Source of the DNA: Candidatus Ornithobacterium hominis
GTDB taxonomy: Bacteria > Bacteroidota > Bacteroidia > Flavobacteriales > Weeksellaceae
Length of the DNA: 64,000 nucleotides
Direction: 5' to 3'
NCBI RefSeq assembly: GCF_951229915.1
Contig: NZ_OX579588.1
Span: forward strand, 1,364,001-1,428,000
Of the stretch, positions 52,578 to 62,112 are shown one piece after another; position 1 is the first letter of the stretch, and the number at the start of each line of letters is the position of its first letter. The notes beneath the pieces were generated by a model. The model was not told where the DNA came from and ran no database searches. It saw nothing but the letters and a program-made list of their open reading frames with translations. A program made the translations under genes and the position numbers.

Positions 52578-53831
52578 ATGAAAAACAAACCAAATTCAAG
52601 ACTTAAGAAAAGTCAAGGTCGAAAATTTTCTGACCAAAAAGGGAAAGCAAGACCCCCAAAAGATAGAAGGAGAAGAGGAAGAGGAAAATCTTCTTCCAAA
52701 AAAATAAAAAAACTGGATTTAAGTCCAGAACGCTTTCAGCACGTAGGCAAACCTATAGAAGAAATCAAATATCAACCCAAGTACAGCTACAAGGAGTTTC
52801 CGCTACACCCTGATTTATTAAAAAACTTGCTACAGCTTGGCTATATTCAGCCGACAGAAATTCAAGAAAAATCCTTTGAGCCAATCACTAATATTCAAGA
52901 TGTTTTAGCCATAGCCAATACTGGGACTGGGAAAACAGCTGCTTTTTTAATTCCCACGATCAACAGTATGTTGTATAGTGACACGCGATTTTCTTGCTTG
53001 ATTTTGGTTCCTACCCGCGAATTAGCAGAGCAAGTCGAAGCAGAATTTAAAGCTATTTCTAGAGGATTAAAACTTTTTGGAACTTCATTCATCGGCGGGA
53101 CTAGCATCAAGAAAGATTTGAAAACCTTGCAAAAACCTTTTGATTTTGTGATTGGTACACCAGGTCGTTTGATAGATTTAGCCAACCGAAAAGCCTTAAA
53201 ATTCAATGACTTTTCAATTTTAATTTTAGATGAATTTGACCGCATGCTTGATATGGGCTTTAGCCAAGATGTACTAGAAATCAATCGCCAACTGACACAG
53301 AAAGATCAAACTTTGCTTTTCTCTGCTACACTCGCTGAAAATCAAAAAGAAATCATCACACAATTCGTCAAAAATCCTATAAAAATTCATGTAAGCAGCG
53401 GTAAGGCAACAGCAGAACATATTGACCAAGATGTCGTTTTCTTCAATCGAAGAAATAAATTTGACAAGCTGATTGATTTAATTTCTCAGAAAGATTTTGA
53501 AAAAGTTTTAATCTTCTCTGAAACCAAACAGAGTGTTTCTGAAATTACAAAAAAATTAAAACAAAATAAATTTAAAGTCGATGAAATTCATGGTGATAAA
53601 TCTCAAAATTACCGAAAATTTGCACTCAAGGACTTCAAGCGTGGAAAAATTAATATCTTAGTCGCTACTGATGTAGCTGCCCGTGGCCTAGACATCTCTG
53701 ATGTGACGCACGTCATCAATTACCAAATTCCACAAGATTATGAAACCTACATCCACCGTATTGGGCGAACGGGGCGCGCAGGAAAAAAAGGAAACGCATT
53801 TACGTTCTACGAAGAGAAAAAATCGAATTAA
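52578..53831 (+). CDS. DEAD-box ATP-dependent RNA helicase
   Basis: 417 residues. Strongly basic first 45 residues, then Q motif, Walker A ANTGTGKTAA, DEFD variant of the DEAD box (LILDEFDRMLDMGF), SAT (FSATL) and motif VI HRIGRTGRAG. The DEFD sequence is unusual against DEAD but seen in some paralogues. No C-terminal RNA-binding extension. Probably acts in ribosome assembly or mRNA decay. Confidence 0.92.
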   Translation: MKNKPNSRLKKSQGRKFSDQKGKARPPKDRRRRGRGKSSSKKIKKLDLSPERFQHVGKPIEEIKYQPKYSYKEFPLHPDLLKNLLQLGYIQPTEIQEKSFEPITNIQDVLAIANTGTGKTAAFLIPTINSMLYSDTRFSCLILVPTRELAEQVEAEFKAISRGLKLFGTSFIGGTSIKKDLKTLQKPFDFVIGTPGRLIDLANRKALKFNDFSILILDEFDRMLDMGFSQDVLEINRQLTQKDQTLLFSATLAENQKEIITQFVKNPIKIHVSSGKATAEHIDQDVVFFNRRNKFDKLIDLISQKDFEKVLIFSETKQSVSEITKKLKQNKFKVDEIHGDKSQNYRKFALKDFKRGKINILVATDVAARGLDISDVTHVINYQIPQDYETYIHRIGRTGRAGKKGNAFTFYEEKKSN

Positions 53832-53839
53832 ATTTCTCT

Positions 53840-53875
53840 AAAGGCTTAAAAATTTTTTTCAAGCCTTTTTTATTT
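53840..53875 (+). terminator. Terminator built from two inverted AAGGCTT words
   Basis: AAAGGCTT and AAGCCTTT pair over 8 bp, followed by TTTTATTTTT on the plus strand. It ends the helicase transcript and shows the dispersed motif used as a terminator. Confidence 0.65.
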
Positions 53876-53876
53876 T

Positions 53877-54557
53877 TCATTTCTTCCGCTGAACGACTTG
53901 GTACAATTCAAAGTTTAAAATAAGTGAAAGATCTGTCTCCTTGATATTAAACGGGTTAGAAGACCTTCCATGAGCCAACCGAGATGGTACTAAAATCAAA
54001 CCTTGAAAATTCACATAAGGCTCTTCATCGGCTTTTTTCTCAGAAGATTTAAATTTTTTCAAGCCTTCGATAATAGATTTAACTTCATAAGAATCAGCCT
54101 CTTTGGTGGTGTGATAAAAAACAGGATCCCACTCAGGCAAACCAGTACTATTCACCGTAGATACAATCGTAGCAGGTAGATAATAGACTGAGTCTTTCTG
54201 CTCCAATGCCTTGAGTAACTGCAAATTATACTGAATTAATATTTTATCTGTCTGGTTATCGCTAATTGAACGCCCCGCGGCTTGATGCTTTGGGTTTTTC
54301 ACAACATAATAGCCCTCTGGCGCCTTCTCTGCCAATTCCTTTAGCGGTGTGTAGTGGTCATCACTTTTATCTTTTGAACTAAAAACCTTTACACTTCCAT
54401 CTTCTGCGAAATAATGTTCCTCCAAGTATTTCACCAAAGCTCTGTCATCGATTTTGTTTTGCTTATTTTGGCTAATAAAAAAACCTGGCCTGTCCTCTGA
54501 ACAGCTCCAAAAAACGAAAACAGCTAAAAGCAAAAATCCTAATTTCTTTAAATCCAT
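53877..54557 (-). CDS. FKBP-like lipoprotein
   Basis: 226 residues. Signal peptide MDLKKLGFLLLAVFVFWSC with Cys lipidation site. The C-terminal region LILVPSRLAHGRSSNPFNIK followed by SLILNFELYQVV follows the last strands of FKBP-type prolyl isomerases, and other parts of the domain are diverged. Resembles the lipoprotein peptidyl-prolyl isomerases linked with gliding in Flavobacteriia (GldI-like), but I would not assign that name. Convergent with the helicase. Confidence 0.6.
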   Translation of the reverse strand: MDLKKLGFLLLAVFVFWSCSEDRPGFFISQNKQNKIDDRALVKYLEEHYFAEDGSVKVFSSKDKSDDHYTPLKELAEKAPEGYYVVKNPKHQAAGRSISDNQTDKILIQYNLQLLKALEQKDSVYYLPATIVSTVNSTGLPEWDPVFYHTTKEADSYEVKSIIEGLKKFKSSEKKADEEPYVNFQGLILVPSRLAHGRSSNPFNIKETDLSLILNFELYQVVQRKK

Positions 54558-54730
54558 ATTTCTATTTTAATTTGAAAAGTACAAATATAAATAATTCAAA
54601 GCTTTCAACTAAACTCAACAAGCAGTTAAATTTTTAAAGGCTTAAAAAAATTTAATTCCACTGAGAAACAATAAAACACTTTTTCTTTAAACTTCTTACC
54701 TTTGTTACCAGTATTTTTTTTAACTCCTCT

Positions 54731-55120
54731 ATGGAAACAAATATGCGGATTGATAAATTTCTGTGGTGTGTACGCTATTTCAAAACCCGAAGCCTTGCTA
54801 CAGAAGTTGTGAAAAAAAACAGAGTTTGGGTCAACGGAGAGCTGGCAAAACCATCTAAAGACGTATTGGTAGGCGACTGCATAAAGCTTCGCAAAAATCA
54901 AATTTTCTATGAATTTGAGGTTTTGAAAATTCCTTCTAGCCGAATGGGTGCTAAATTGGTAGGACTTCACATCAAAGATTTAACCGACAAAAAACAACTC
55001 GAGGAACTGAAAATCAGGCAGACTGACCAAAATTATTACCGCCAAAAAGGCGAAGGTCGACCAACTAAAAAAGATCGTCGAGAGCTTGATGATTTTATGG
55101 CTGATTTTGATGATTTTTAA
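54731..55120 (+). CDS. S4-domain RNA-binding protein (Hsp15-like)
   Basis: 129 residues. Begins METNMRIDKFLWCVRYFKTR; S4 domain through NRVWVNGELAKPSKDVLVGD, then a basic tail. Hsp15-type proteins bind stalled 50S-peptidyl-tRNA complexes. ATG 54743 (MRIDKF) is an alternative start. Its end overlaps aroK by 26 bases on the opposite strand. Confidence 0.88.
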   Translation: METNMRIDKFLWCVRYFKTRSLATEVVKKNRVWVNGELAKPSKDVLVGDCIKLRKNQIFYEFEVLKIPSSRMGAKLVGLHIKDLTDKKQLEELKIRQTDQNYYRQKGEGRPTKKDRRELDDFMADFDDF

Positions 55121-55625
55121 AGGCTTGTAAAATTTCTCCCACTACTTTTTCTAAAGGCTGATGCTCGGTAGAAAGAGTCACTTTTGCTTGTTCATAGAAA
55201 ATACGGCGTTCAAAAAGATGTTTCGCTATAAACTCAGGTAAATCTTCTTTACTGAGGTGAGCCACCAAAGGTCTTTCTTTGATTTTAGGGGAAATTCGCT
55301 GCGCCAGCTGCTGTGGATTAGCTCTCAAATATACCGAAAATGAATTTTGATTAATGAGTTCCATATTATTATAAAAAACAGGCGTCCCGCCACCCGTGCT
55401 GAGAATTGCTTTTTCATGCTTTTGGAAAAATATTTTCAAATATTGGTTCTCTTTTTTTCGGAAGTAAATTTCCCCTTTTTCTTTGAATAGGATTGGGATA
55501 GGCTGTTGCTCTTTTTCTTCTATAAATTCATCTAAATCAACAAATTGAACATTTAATTCCTGAGCCAATTTTTTACCTATGGTTGATTTCCCAGCTCCCA
55601 TGTAACCCACTAATGTCAAGACCAT
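55095..55625 (-). CDS. aroK: Shikimate kinase
   Basis: 176 residues. Phosphorylates shikimate in the chorismate pathway. P-loop LVGYMGAGKSTIGKKLA at the start, shikimate-binding DLDEFIEEKE and the Asp-x-Asp, GGGTPVFY, and lid arginines (RPLVAHLS). Normal length. Overlaps the convergent S4 gene by 26 bases. Confidence 0.94.
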   Translation of the reverse strand: MVLTLVGYMGAGKSTIGKKLAQELNVQFVDLDEFIEEKEQQPIPILFKEKGEIYFRKKENQYLKIFFQKHEKAILSTGGGTPVFYNNMELINQNSFSVYLRANPQQLAQRISPKIKERPLVAHLSKEDLPEFIAKHLFERRIFYEQAKVTLSTEHQPLEKVVGEILQAFKNHQNQP

Positions 55626-55660
55626 TTTTATTATTTTAGAAAAATAAAAGTAATATTTTT

Positions 55661-55690
55661 TTGTGTAATTTTAAAAAGCTCTTATATTTG
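55661..55690 (+). promoter_or_regulatory. Promoter of tRNA-Lys
   Basis: TTG-N19-TATATTTG exact consensus; the -7 box ends 25 bases before the tRNA 5' end. Confidence 0.75.
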
Positions 55691-55715
55691 CAATCCGAAA
55701 AGAAAAAAGTAAGGC

Positions 55716-55788
55716 GACTCGGTAGCTCAGCTGGTAGAGCACAACACTTTTAATGTTGGGGTCCTGGGTTCGAACCCCAGCCGAGTCA
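55716..55788 (+). tRNA. tRNA-Lys (anticodon UUU)
   Basis: Cloverleaf with acceptor GACTCGG/CCGAGTC, D arm TAGCTCAGCTGGTAGAGCA, anticodon loop CTTTTAA containing TTT, T arm CTGGGTTCGAACCCCAG. CA of a CCA-like end follows as encoded bases. Single gene; 55789-56077 after it is empty AT-rich sequence. Confidence 0.95.
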
Positions 55789-56077
55789 CATTTTTATAAC
55801 TTCTCTGCTCTACCCTATTTTAAAATCATTTATTTCTATCTAAACTTTCGAAGCAAAAAAATTAAGTTTTTCTGACTTTACTTTTTCTTTATTTGTTTGA
55901 TTTCATGCTGATGCTGAAAAAACTTGTTTATGATTAATGGAATAGAGATTTAAACCAATCTTCAACAAGCATTGATTTCTTTTAAGCTTTAAAAAATTAT
56001 AGCTGAAATCTGCTAAATTTGAATACTTTTCCCTTGCCACTGCGTGGAGTATGCACAGAATTATTAAATTTTTTTTA

Positions 56078-56085
56078 TACTTTTG
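56078..56085 (+). promoter_or_regulatory. -7 box upstream of oxyR
   Basis: TACTTTTG fits TAnnTTTG and lies 28 bases before the ATG at 56114. It argues against the upstream in-frame ATG at 56051, which would precede the transcription start. Confidence 0.4.
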
Positions 56086-56113
56086 TGAGTTTCAATTATT
56101 TTCATTTATTTCT

Positions 56114-57055
56114 ATGACGATTATTCAATTAGAATATGTGTTGGCTGTGGCTGAGAGTAAGAATTTTACACTCGCGGCGAAAAAAGCGTATGTGACGCAG
56201 CCGACGCTGAGCATGCAAATCCAAAAGCTGGAATCGGAACTGGGTGTTGATATTTTTGATAGAAGTACGCACCCGATTCGGGTAACGAAAATAGGTGAAA
56301 AGATTTTAGCTCAAGCTAAAACGATTCTCAATGAGGTGCAGCGAATGCCTGCGATTGTAAATGAGGAGAAAACAAATCTGAGCGGTGATTTTCGCTTGGG
56401 AGTAATTCCAACGGTTTTGCCAACTTTGGTACCGCTTTTTTATAAAATTTTTAATAAAAAATTCAAGCATGCAAACCTCATCATGCAAGAGATGAAGACT
56501 GAGGAAATATTAATCTCACTACGAGAAAATACCATTGATTTTGGCATTGCGGTAACACCCCTACTTCAACCTGATATGGTGGAGGAATTGCTATACTATG
56601 AGCCAATGTTGGCCTTTGTGCCAGAGGGGCATCGCTTGAGTCAAAGAAAGAATATAAGCGAGGAAGATTTGGACATTAGAGATTTGATTTTGCTAGAGGA
56701 AGGGCATTGCTTCAGGAATAATGTGCTGTCGATTTGTCACCATTTTCAGCAGCAAGAAGAGAAAAGTTTGATGATAGAGAGTGGGAGCTTTCAGACGTTA
56801 ATTAAATTAGCTAAAGATGGTTTTGGGATGACTGTTTTGCCTGCGCTAGCTGTAAATGACCTGAAAATGGAGGACAAAAATTTCATAAAACCTTTTAAAA
56901 ATCCAGTCCCAACGCGAGAGGTGAGTTTAATTTACCACAATAGCCAACTCCGCATGAGTTTTGCTAAAGAATTGAAAAATCTGATTCGCAGTGTGTTGCG
57001 TGGCATGATTTTTCTTGAATCGGAACGAAATACGTTACCTTATCTTAATAAATAA
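56114..57055 (+). CDS. oxyR: Hydrogen-peroxide-responsive regulator OxyR
   Basis: LysR-family activator, 313 residues from ATG 56114. The HTH begins directly (MTIIQLEYVLAVAESKNFTL...TQPTLSMQIQKLE). The redox pair is present: EEGHCFRNNVLSIC, two cysteines eight residues apart as Cys199 and Cys208 of E. coli OxyR, with the preceding conserved Gly-His. The longer ORF from 56051 adds 21 hydrophobic residues not seen in the family. Single gene; regulated genes are not nearby. Confidence 0.92.
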   Translation: MTIIQLEYVLAVAESKNFTLAAKKAYVTQPTLSMQIQKLESELGVDIFDRSTHPIRVTKIGEKILAQAKTILNEVQRMPAIVNEEKTNLSGDFRLGVIPTVLPTLVPLFYKIFNKKFKHANLIMQEMKTEEILISLRENTIDFGIAVTPLLQPDMVEELLYYEPMLAFVPEGHRLSQRKNISEEDLDIRDLILLEEGHCFRNNVLSICHHFQQQEEKSLMIESGSFQTLIKLAKDGFGMTVLPALAVNDLKMEDKNFIKPFKNPVPTREVSLIYHNSQLRMSFAKELKNLIRSVLRGMIFLESERNTLPYLNK

Positions 57056-57120
57056 TTTTTTTTAGACTAAAAAACAAAGGCTTTTTATTTATCTTCATTA
57101 ACTAAAATTCTATTTTTATT

Positions 57121-60100
57121 TTGAAATTTAACAAAAGAAACTTTTTTAAACGACTTGGCTTAGGTTTACTGAGCTTGATTTTGATTTTAGTACTAGCGAC
57201 GCTAAGTTTGCGTTTGCCAAGTGTACAAAATTTTGTGAAAGGCAAAGTGATTCACTTTGTTCAAGATAAAATTGGCACACCAATTTCGCTAGAGCGTGTC
57301 TATGTGAACTTCCCCAACGGGCTGGAATTGCAAAATCTATACGTAGAGGGGCAAAATAGAGATACAATTTTGCTGGTAAAAAACCTCAATGTAGGCTTAG
57401 CGATACCCAAGTTACTAGACAATCAGGCTCAATTTACTTCGATTGAACTGAATGGTTTGGTGGCTTTTGTGAAGCGTGATAATAATGGAAATTTTAATTT
57501 TGACTACATCGTCGATGCTTTTGGTACGACGGAAGAGAAGTCTTCAAAACCTTTCATCATCAATCTAGATAAGATTGATTTGAGGAATATCCGCCTGAAT
57601 TATAGCGATGCAATAACTCAATACCAAACGCAAGTGATTTTTAAAGCACTAAAGACGCGTTTTAAGAATTTTGATTTGCAAGAGAATGATTACGCTCTCG
57701 GAGATTTGTATATGGAGGGTCTGCGACTGAAACTCAAGCAAGATATTTTGCAAGAAGCCTCTAAAAAAGTGGAGAAAAAAGTAGATTCACTATCGGCTCA
57801 AAGCCCATTAAAGCTAGATTTAAACGGAATTGAACTAGTTGATTTTGACATTGATTATAAAGATGAAATCACTAAAACTTATGTGAAAGTAAAGTTTGAT
57901 GAACTGTTAAGCGAAATTAAACGGCTAGATGTAGAGAAAAGTAGTTTCGTACTGGATGATTTTGTGCTGAAAAATGCTAAAATCAAGGCTGATTTGTTTT
58001 TAGCCAGTGAAGATTCTGAAACCAAAAATTCAGAAACCAATCCAACTAACCCCTTGCATTTGGCTGTAAATGATTTTGATTTAGAGAACATTAATGTTCT
58101 ATACAATAATACGGCAACTACTCCACAGAAAAAAGGAATTGACTTCAATCATTTAGACATTAAAAATCTGAATTTCAGTGTCTCTGATTTTGAAATGAAA
58201 GATTCTGAGATAAAGGGTGAAATTAATAAAGGTAATTTTGAGGAAAAAAGTGGACTGGTTCTCCAAAAACTTCAAACAGACTTTGAATATACTCAAAAAA
58301 ATATAAGGCTTAAAAATTTTTTGCTAGAAACACCTAATTCTCTGCTAAAAAATCGTTTTGAAATTTCCTATCATTCTTTAGAGGATTTGACTAAAAATCC
58401 AGGGATGGCTCAACTTGATTTAAATTTAGAAAAATCTAAAATTGGATTTGAAGATATTCAGATTTTGGCACCCGAGGTTTCCAATCAAAAAATATTCAAA
58501 AATTACCCAAATGCTTCGCTAGCTCTTAATGCTAAAGTAAATGGCTTGGTGGATGATTTGAATATTGAGGAACTATCGGCATCAGGCTTAGATGATTTTC
58601 AGTTGAAAGCAAACGGAAGCATCAAAAACGCAACGAAACCTGAAAATTTATCTTATAATGTAAATCTTATCCGCCTGCATGCTCAAGAAAAAACACTTCG
58701 CCGAGTTTTGCCTGCTGAGGCGCTGCCAAACAATCTTTCTCTACCTGAAAAAATCACTACCAAAGGGAAATTGAAAGGGAATACAGAGCAAGTTGATACA
58801 GAACTTAACATTAATTCTACCGATGGCGATGCGCTATTAGCCGGCATCATAAACTGGGGAAAATCAGAGACTTATGATTTAGATTTAGAAACAACGAATC
58901 TAAATTTAGGAAAAATTATTCAAAACCCAGATTTGGGCAAAATGAGCGGGGCAATAAAGGTAGAAGGCAATGGCTTTGATTTAACTTCTGCTACAGCAAA
59001 AATTTCAGGGAATATTGAGCATTTTTTCTACAATCAATATAATTACAGCCAAATTGAGCTAAAGGGTAACATTGAAAATTCTAGGTTTAATTTAAATCTA
59101 TTCTCAAATGACCCTGCGGCACGTTTAAATTTAGCAGTCAGTGGAGTTTACAACGATAAAAATCCACAAGCTAAAATAGATGGTGTCATTAATAAATTGG
59201 ATTTCAATAAATTAAACTTCTATGATGAAGCACTGATTATTGCTGGGAGAGTTAGTGGAAGTTTTGAAAATTTAAATCCTGATGAGCTCAATGGGAATTT
59301 ATATTTGAGGGATTTTGCCGTGTCTGACACTCAAAATGTTTATCCTATTCAGGATATTCAGATTTTAGCAAAAAATACGTCAGATTTTAATTTATTACAG
59401 CTGAATTCATCTTTTGCTGATGCAAAATTGGAGGGGAAATATCGTGTTTCACAAATTTTTCAAGCCTTAGAAAAAACTTTAAATCAATATTATCCATTTT
59501 TTAAAAATTCTAAAGGCTTAGAAAATATTGACCCTCATCAGTTTTTTCATTTTTCGGTAGAAATAAAAAATGATAATCTTCTAAAGAATTTGATTCCAAA
59601 CTTAAATTCCTTTGAGCCTATTTCTATCTCTGGAGATTTCAATGCTGATTTTCAAAAAATCATCCTCAATGCAGAGATTCCTCAGGTGGACTATGCTGGA
59701 AATGAAATCAATAATGCTAATCTAAATATTGACAATGTAAACCAAGCTTTGGTTTTCCAGGTCAAGTGGGATGAGCTGAAATCTGGACGGTTTAAAATTT
59801 TAAATTCATCACTAGAGGGCTCGGTGAAAGATCAGCAAATTTTATATTCTTTTTCTTCTAAAGACCAAAATCAAAATATCGCCTATGCTATTGACGGAAG
59901 TGCACAGCGACTGGATGAAGTTTTTCAGCTATCCCTCAGCCCTGGGCAATTGGTGCTGAACGGAGAAAACTGGCATGTGGAGCATGATAATCAAATCACG
60001 GTGCACCCCGAAGGAATTAATGCTCAAAATTTCAAACTCTCGCACGGGAATAGCTTTCTCTCTTTGGAGTCTAGTGGTTCTGCTCCATTTTCACCGTTGC

Positions 60101-62079
60101 GTCTAGATATTGAGGACTTTAAACTTGAAACGCTCACAGCTCTAGCTCAGCAAGATACGCTACTGGCTAAAGGTATTTTGAACGGAAGTTTTGAGCTGAA
60201 AAATTTAATGAAATCTCCTCAAGTTAATGGGAATTTAAAAGTAGATAGTTTGCAGGTTTTCAATGCTCCTTTGGGGCATTTGGATGTGAATTTAAATCAA
60301 AGATCGGCAGAACATATAAATACACAAATAGAGCTGAAAGGAAATGGAAATCAAGTGAATCTGGATGGAAATTACAATTTAGTAAATGATGACTTAAACT
60401 TTGAATTATTGATTGACCGCTTGAATATGACTAGTATTCAAGGATTTACAGCTCAGCAAATAAAAGAGGCAGAGGGTTTCTTATCAGGTAATTTAGAGAT
60501 TTTTGGCAAGTCTGATTCGCCTTCCATCCACGGAAAATTAAAATTCAATGATGTAGGTATGTTTGTGACTACATTGGGAACTAAGTTTCAGGGTATGAAT
60601 GATGAGTTGCTGTTTCAGCCAAAGGGAATTGAAGTCAATCAGTTCAGCATATTTGATAAAGATAAAAATCAAATGTTGCTTGACGGAACTATTTTCACTC
60701 AAAAATACCAAGATTTTTCTTTTGATTTACGTTTGACTGCTAAAGACTTTAAAATCGTCGATGCTGAAAAAAATAGTGAAAATTTAGTCGGCGGTGTACT
60801 TTCTGTTGACACTGATTTGGCCATCAAAGGTGATTTAGATTTGCCTAAAATAGGCGGAAATATAAATATTGATAAGCCTACAGATTTTAGCTTTACGATA
60901 CCGCAAAGCAGCCCCAGTTTGAAGAAAAGAGAAGGCGTTGTAGAATTCATAGACCAAGACCAAGTTGTCTTAAATCAAAGCTTAAAAAAGGATAGTGTTG
61001 ATAGAACTTCACGCATCAAAGGCTTAGATGTTGCCGTAGACATTCATGTGAAAAAAGAAGCTAAACTCTCCATTATTGTAGACCAAGCAACGGGTGATTT
61101 TATACAATTGCAAGGAGAGGCTGAGCTTTCTGGGGGTATTGACCCTTCAGGAAAAACGAGTCTAACGGGTATTTACGAGGTTAACGAAGGAGCTTACCAA
61201 TTAAATATCAATTTATTACAAAGAAAATTTAATATCCAGAAAGGCAGCACTATCACATGGGCAGGAGACCCGCTCTCTGCCAATATTGACATCACAGCGG
61301 TTTACAAAACTGAAACCGCTCCTATTGATTTGCTAGAACAGCAAATTTCAGGATTAAATGGTGCAAGTTTGAATATTTATAAACAGAAGATTCCTTTCAA
61401 TACATTACTGATGATGAAAGGAGATTTGATGAAACCTGAAATTTCGTTTGACATCAATGTCGATGGAAATAATGCTGGTGTAGCAACGGAGGTAATTGAT
61501 AATACTAAAACAAAGCTTTCGCTCATCAGAAATGATAGCAATGAGATGAACAAACAAGTTTTTGCCTTGCTTCTACTCAACCGCTTTATTGGTGAAAATC
61601 CCTTCCAAAGCAATTCAGGTCTATCGCCAGAATCGATGGCACGCCAAAGCGTGAGCCGCATTTTATCTGAGCAATTAAATCAATTAGCTTCTGATTTGAT
61701 TGATGGCGTGGACTTAAATTTTGATTTAGAAAGTCGTGAGGACTATACCACTGGTAAAAAACAAAATCGTACAGATTTAAATGTTTCTTTAAGTAAAAGA
61801 TTGCTCGATGATCGCCTGAAAGTCACCGTGGGCAATAAATTTGGTGTGGAAGGCGAAGCACGCACCAATGAAGATATGACCAACATCGCTGGTGAAATTT
61901 CATTAGACTATAGCCTCTCGCGCGACGGCAAGTACATTTTGAGAGCTTACAGGAAGAATGAGTACCAAGTTGCACTTCAAGGTCAAGTGATAGAGACAGG
62001 CTTAGGTTTTATCATCACTTTAGAATACAATGATTTTGCTGAAATCTTTAGAAAAACGAAAAATCCTAAAAGCAATTAA
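57121..62079 (+). CDS. tamB: TamB-like envelope translocation/assembly protein (DUF490)
   Basis: 1652 residues. N-terminal inner-membrane anchor (LGLGLLSLILILVLATLSLR), a very long repetitive beta-rich body as in AsmA-like lipid-transfer proteins, and the conserved C-terminal DUF490 region (about 1330-1650, ending DYSLSRDGKYILRAYRKNEY...). Bridges the periplasm for lipid or outer-membrane protein transport with TamA/TamL. Start is TTG at 57121; no in-frame ATG precedes. The next gene is its outer-membrane partner 33 bases downstream. Confidence 0.9.
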   Translation: MKFNKRNFFKRLGLGLLSLILILVLATLSLRLPSVQNFVKGKVIHFVQDKIGTPISLERVYVNFPNGLELQNLYVEGQNRDTILLVKNLNVGLAIPKLLDNQAQFTSIELNGLVAFVKRDNNGNFNFDYIVDAFGTTEEKSSKPFIINLDKIDLRNIRLNYSDAITQYQTQVIFKALKTRFKNFDLQENDYALGDLYMEGLRLKLKQDILQEASKKVEKKVDSLSAQSPLKLDLNGIELVDFDIDYKDEITKTYVKVKFDELLSEIKRLDVEKSSFVLDDFVLKNAKIKADLFLASEDSETKNSETNPTNPLHLAVNDFDLENINVLYNNTATTPQKKGIDFNHLDIKNLNFSVSDFEMKDSEIKGEINKGNFEEKSGLVLQKLQTDFEYTQKNIRLKNFLLETPNSLLKNRFEISYHSLEDLTKNPGMAQLDLNLEKSKIGFEDIQILAPEVSNQKIFKNYPNASLALNAKVNGLVDDLNIEELSASGLDDFQLKANGSIKNATKPENLSYNVNLIRLHAQEKTLRRVLPAEALPNNLSLPEKITTKGKLKGNTEQVDTELNINSTDGDALLAGIINWGKSETYDLDLETTNLNLGKIIQNPDLGKMSGAIKVEGNGFDLTSATAKISGNIEHFFYNQYNYSQIELKGNIENSRFNLNLFSNDPAARLNLAVSGVYNDKNPQAKIDGVINKLDFNKLNFYDEALIIAGRVSGSFENLNPDELNGNLYLRDFAVSDTQNVYPIQDIQILAKNTSDFNLLQLNSSFADAKLEGKYRVSQIFQALEKTLNQYYPFFKNSKGLENIDPHQFFHFSVEIKNDNLLKNLIPNLNSFEPISISGDFNADFQKIILNAEIPQVDYAGNEINNANLNIDNVNQALVFQVKWDELKSGRFKILNSSLEGSVKDQQILYSFSSKDQNQNIAYAIDGSAQRLDEVFQLSLSPGQLVLNGENWHVEHDNQITVHPEGINAQNFKLSHGNSFLSLESSGSAPFSPLRLDIEDFKLETLTALAQQDTLLAKGILNGSFELKNLMKSPQVNGNLKVDSLQVFNAPLGHLDVNLNQRSAEHINTQIELKGNGNQVNLDGNYNLVNDDLNFELLIDRLNMTSIQGFTAQQIKEAEGFLSGNLEIFGKSDSPSIHGKLKFNDVGMFVTTLGTKFQGMNDELLFQPKGIEVNQFSIFDKDKNQMLLDGTIFTQKYQDFSFDLRLTAKDFKIVDAEKNSENLVGGVLSVDTDLAIKGDLDLPKIGGNINIDKPTDFSFTIPQSSPSLKKREGVVEFIDQDQVVLNQSLKKDSVDRTSRIKGLDVAVDIHVKKEAKLSIIVDQATGDFIQLQGEAELSGGIDPSGKTSLTGIYEVNEGAYQLNINLLQRKFNIQKGSTITWAGDPLSANIDITAVYKTETAPIDLLEQQISGLNGASLNIYKQKIPFNTLLMMKGDLMKPEISFDINVDGNNAGVATEVIDNTKTKLSLIRNDSNEMNKQVFALLLLNRFIGENPFQSNSGLSPESMARQSVSRILSEQLNQLASDLIDGVDLNFDLESREDYTTGKKQNRTDLNVSLSKRLLDDRLKVTVGNKFGVEGEARTNEDMTNIAGEISLDYSLSRDGKYILRAYRKNEYQVALQGQVIETGLGFIITLEYNDFAEIFRKTKNPKSN

Positions 62080-62112
62080 ATTTTTAAAGCCTTAAAAAAA
62101 ATTCCCTTCAGA

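Noticed and set aside
56051..56113. Longer start for oxyR at 56051
   Set aside because: It adds a hydrophobic tail not known in OxyR and would lie upstream of the likely -7 box at 56078.
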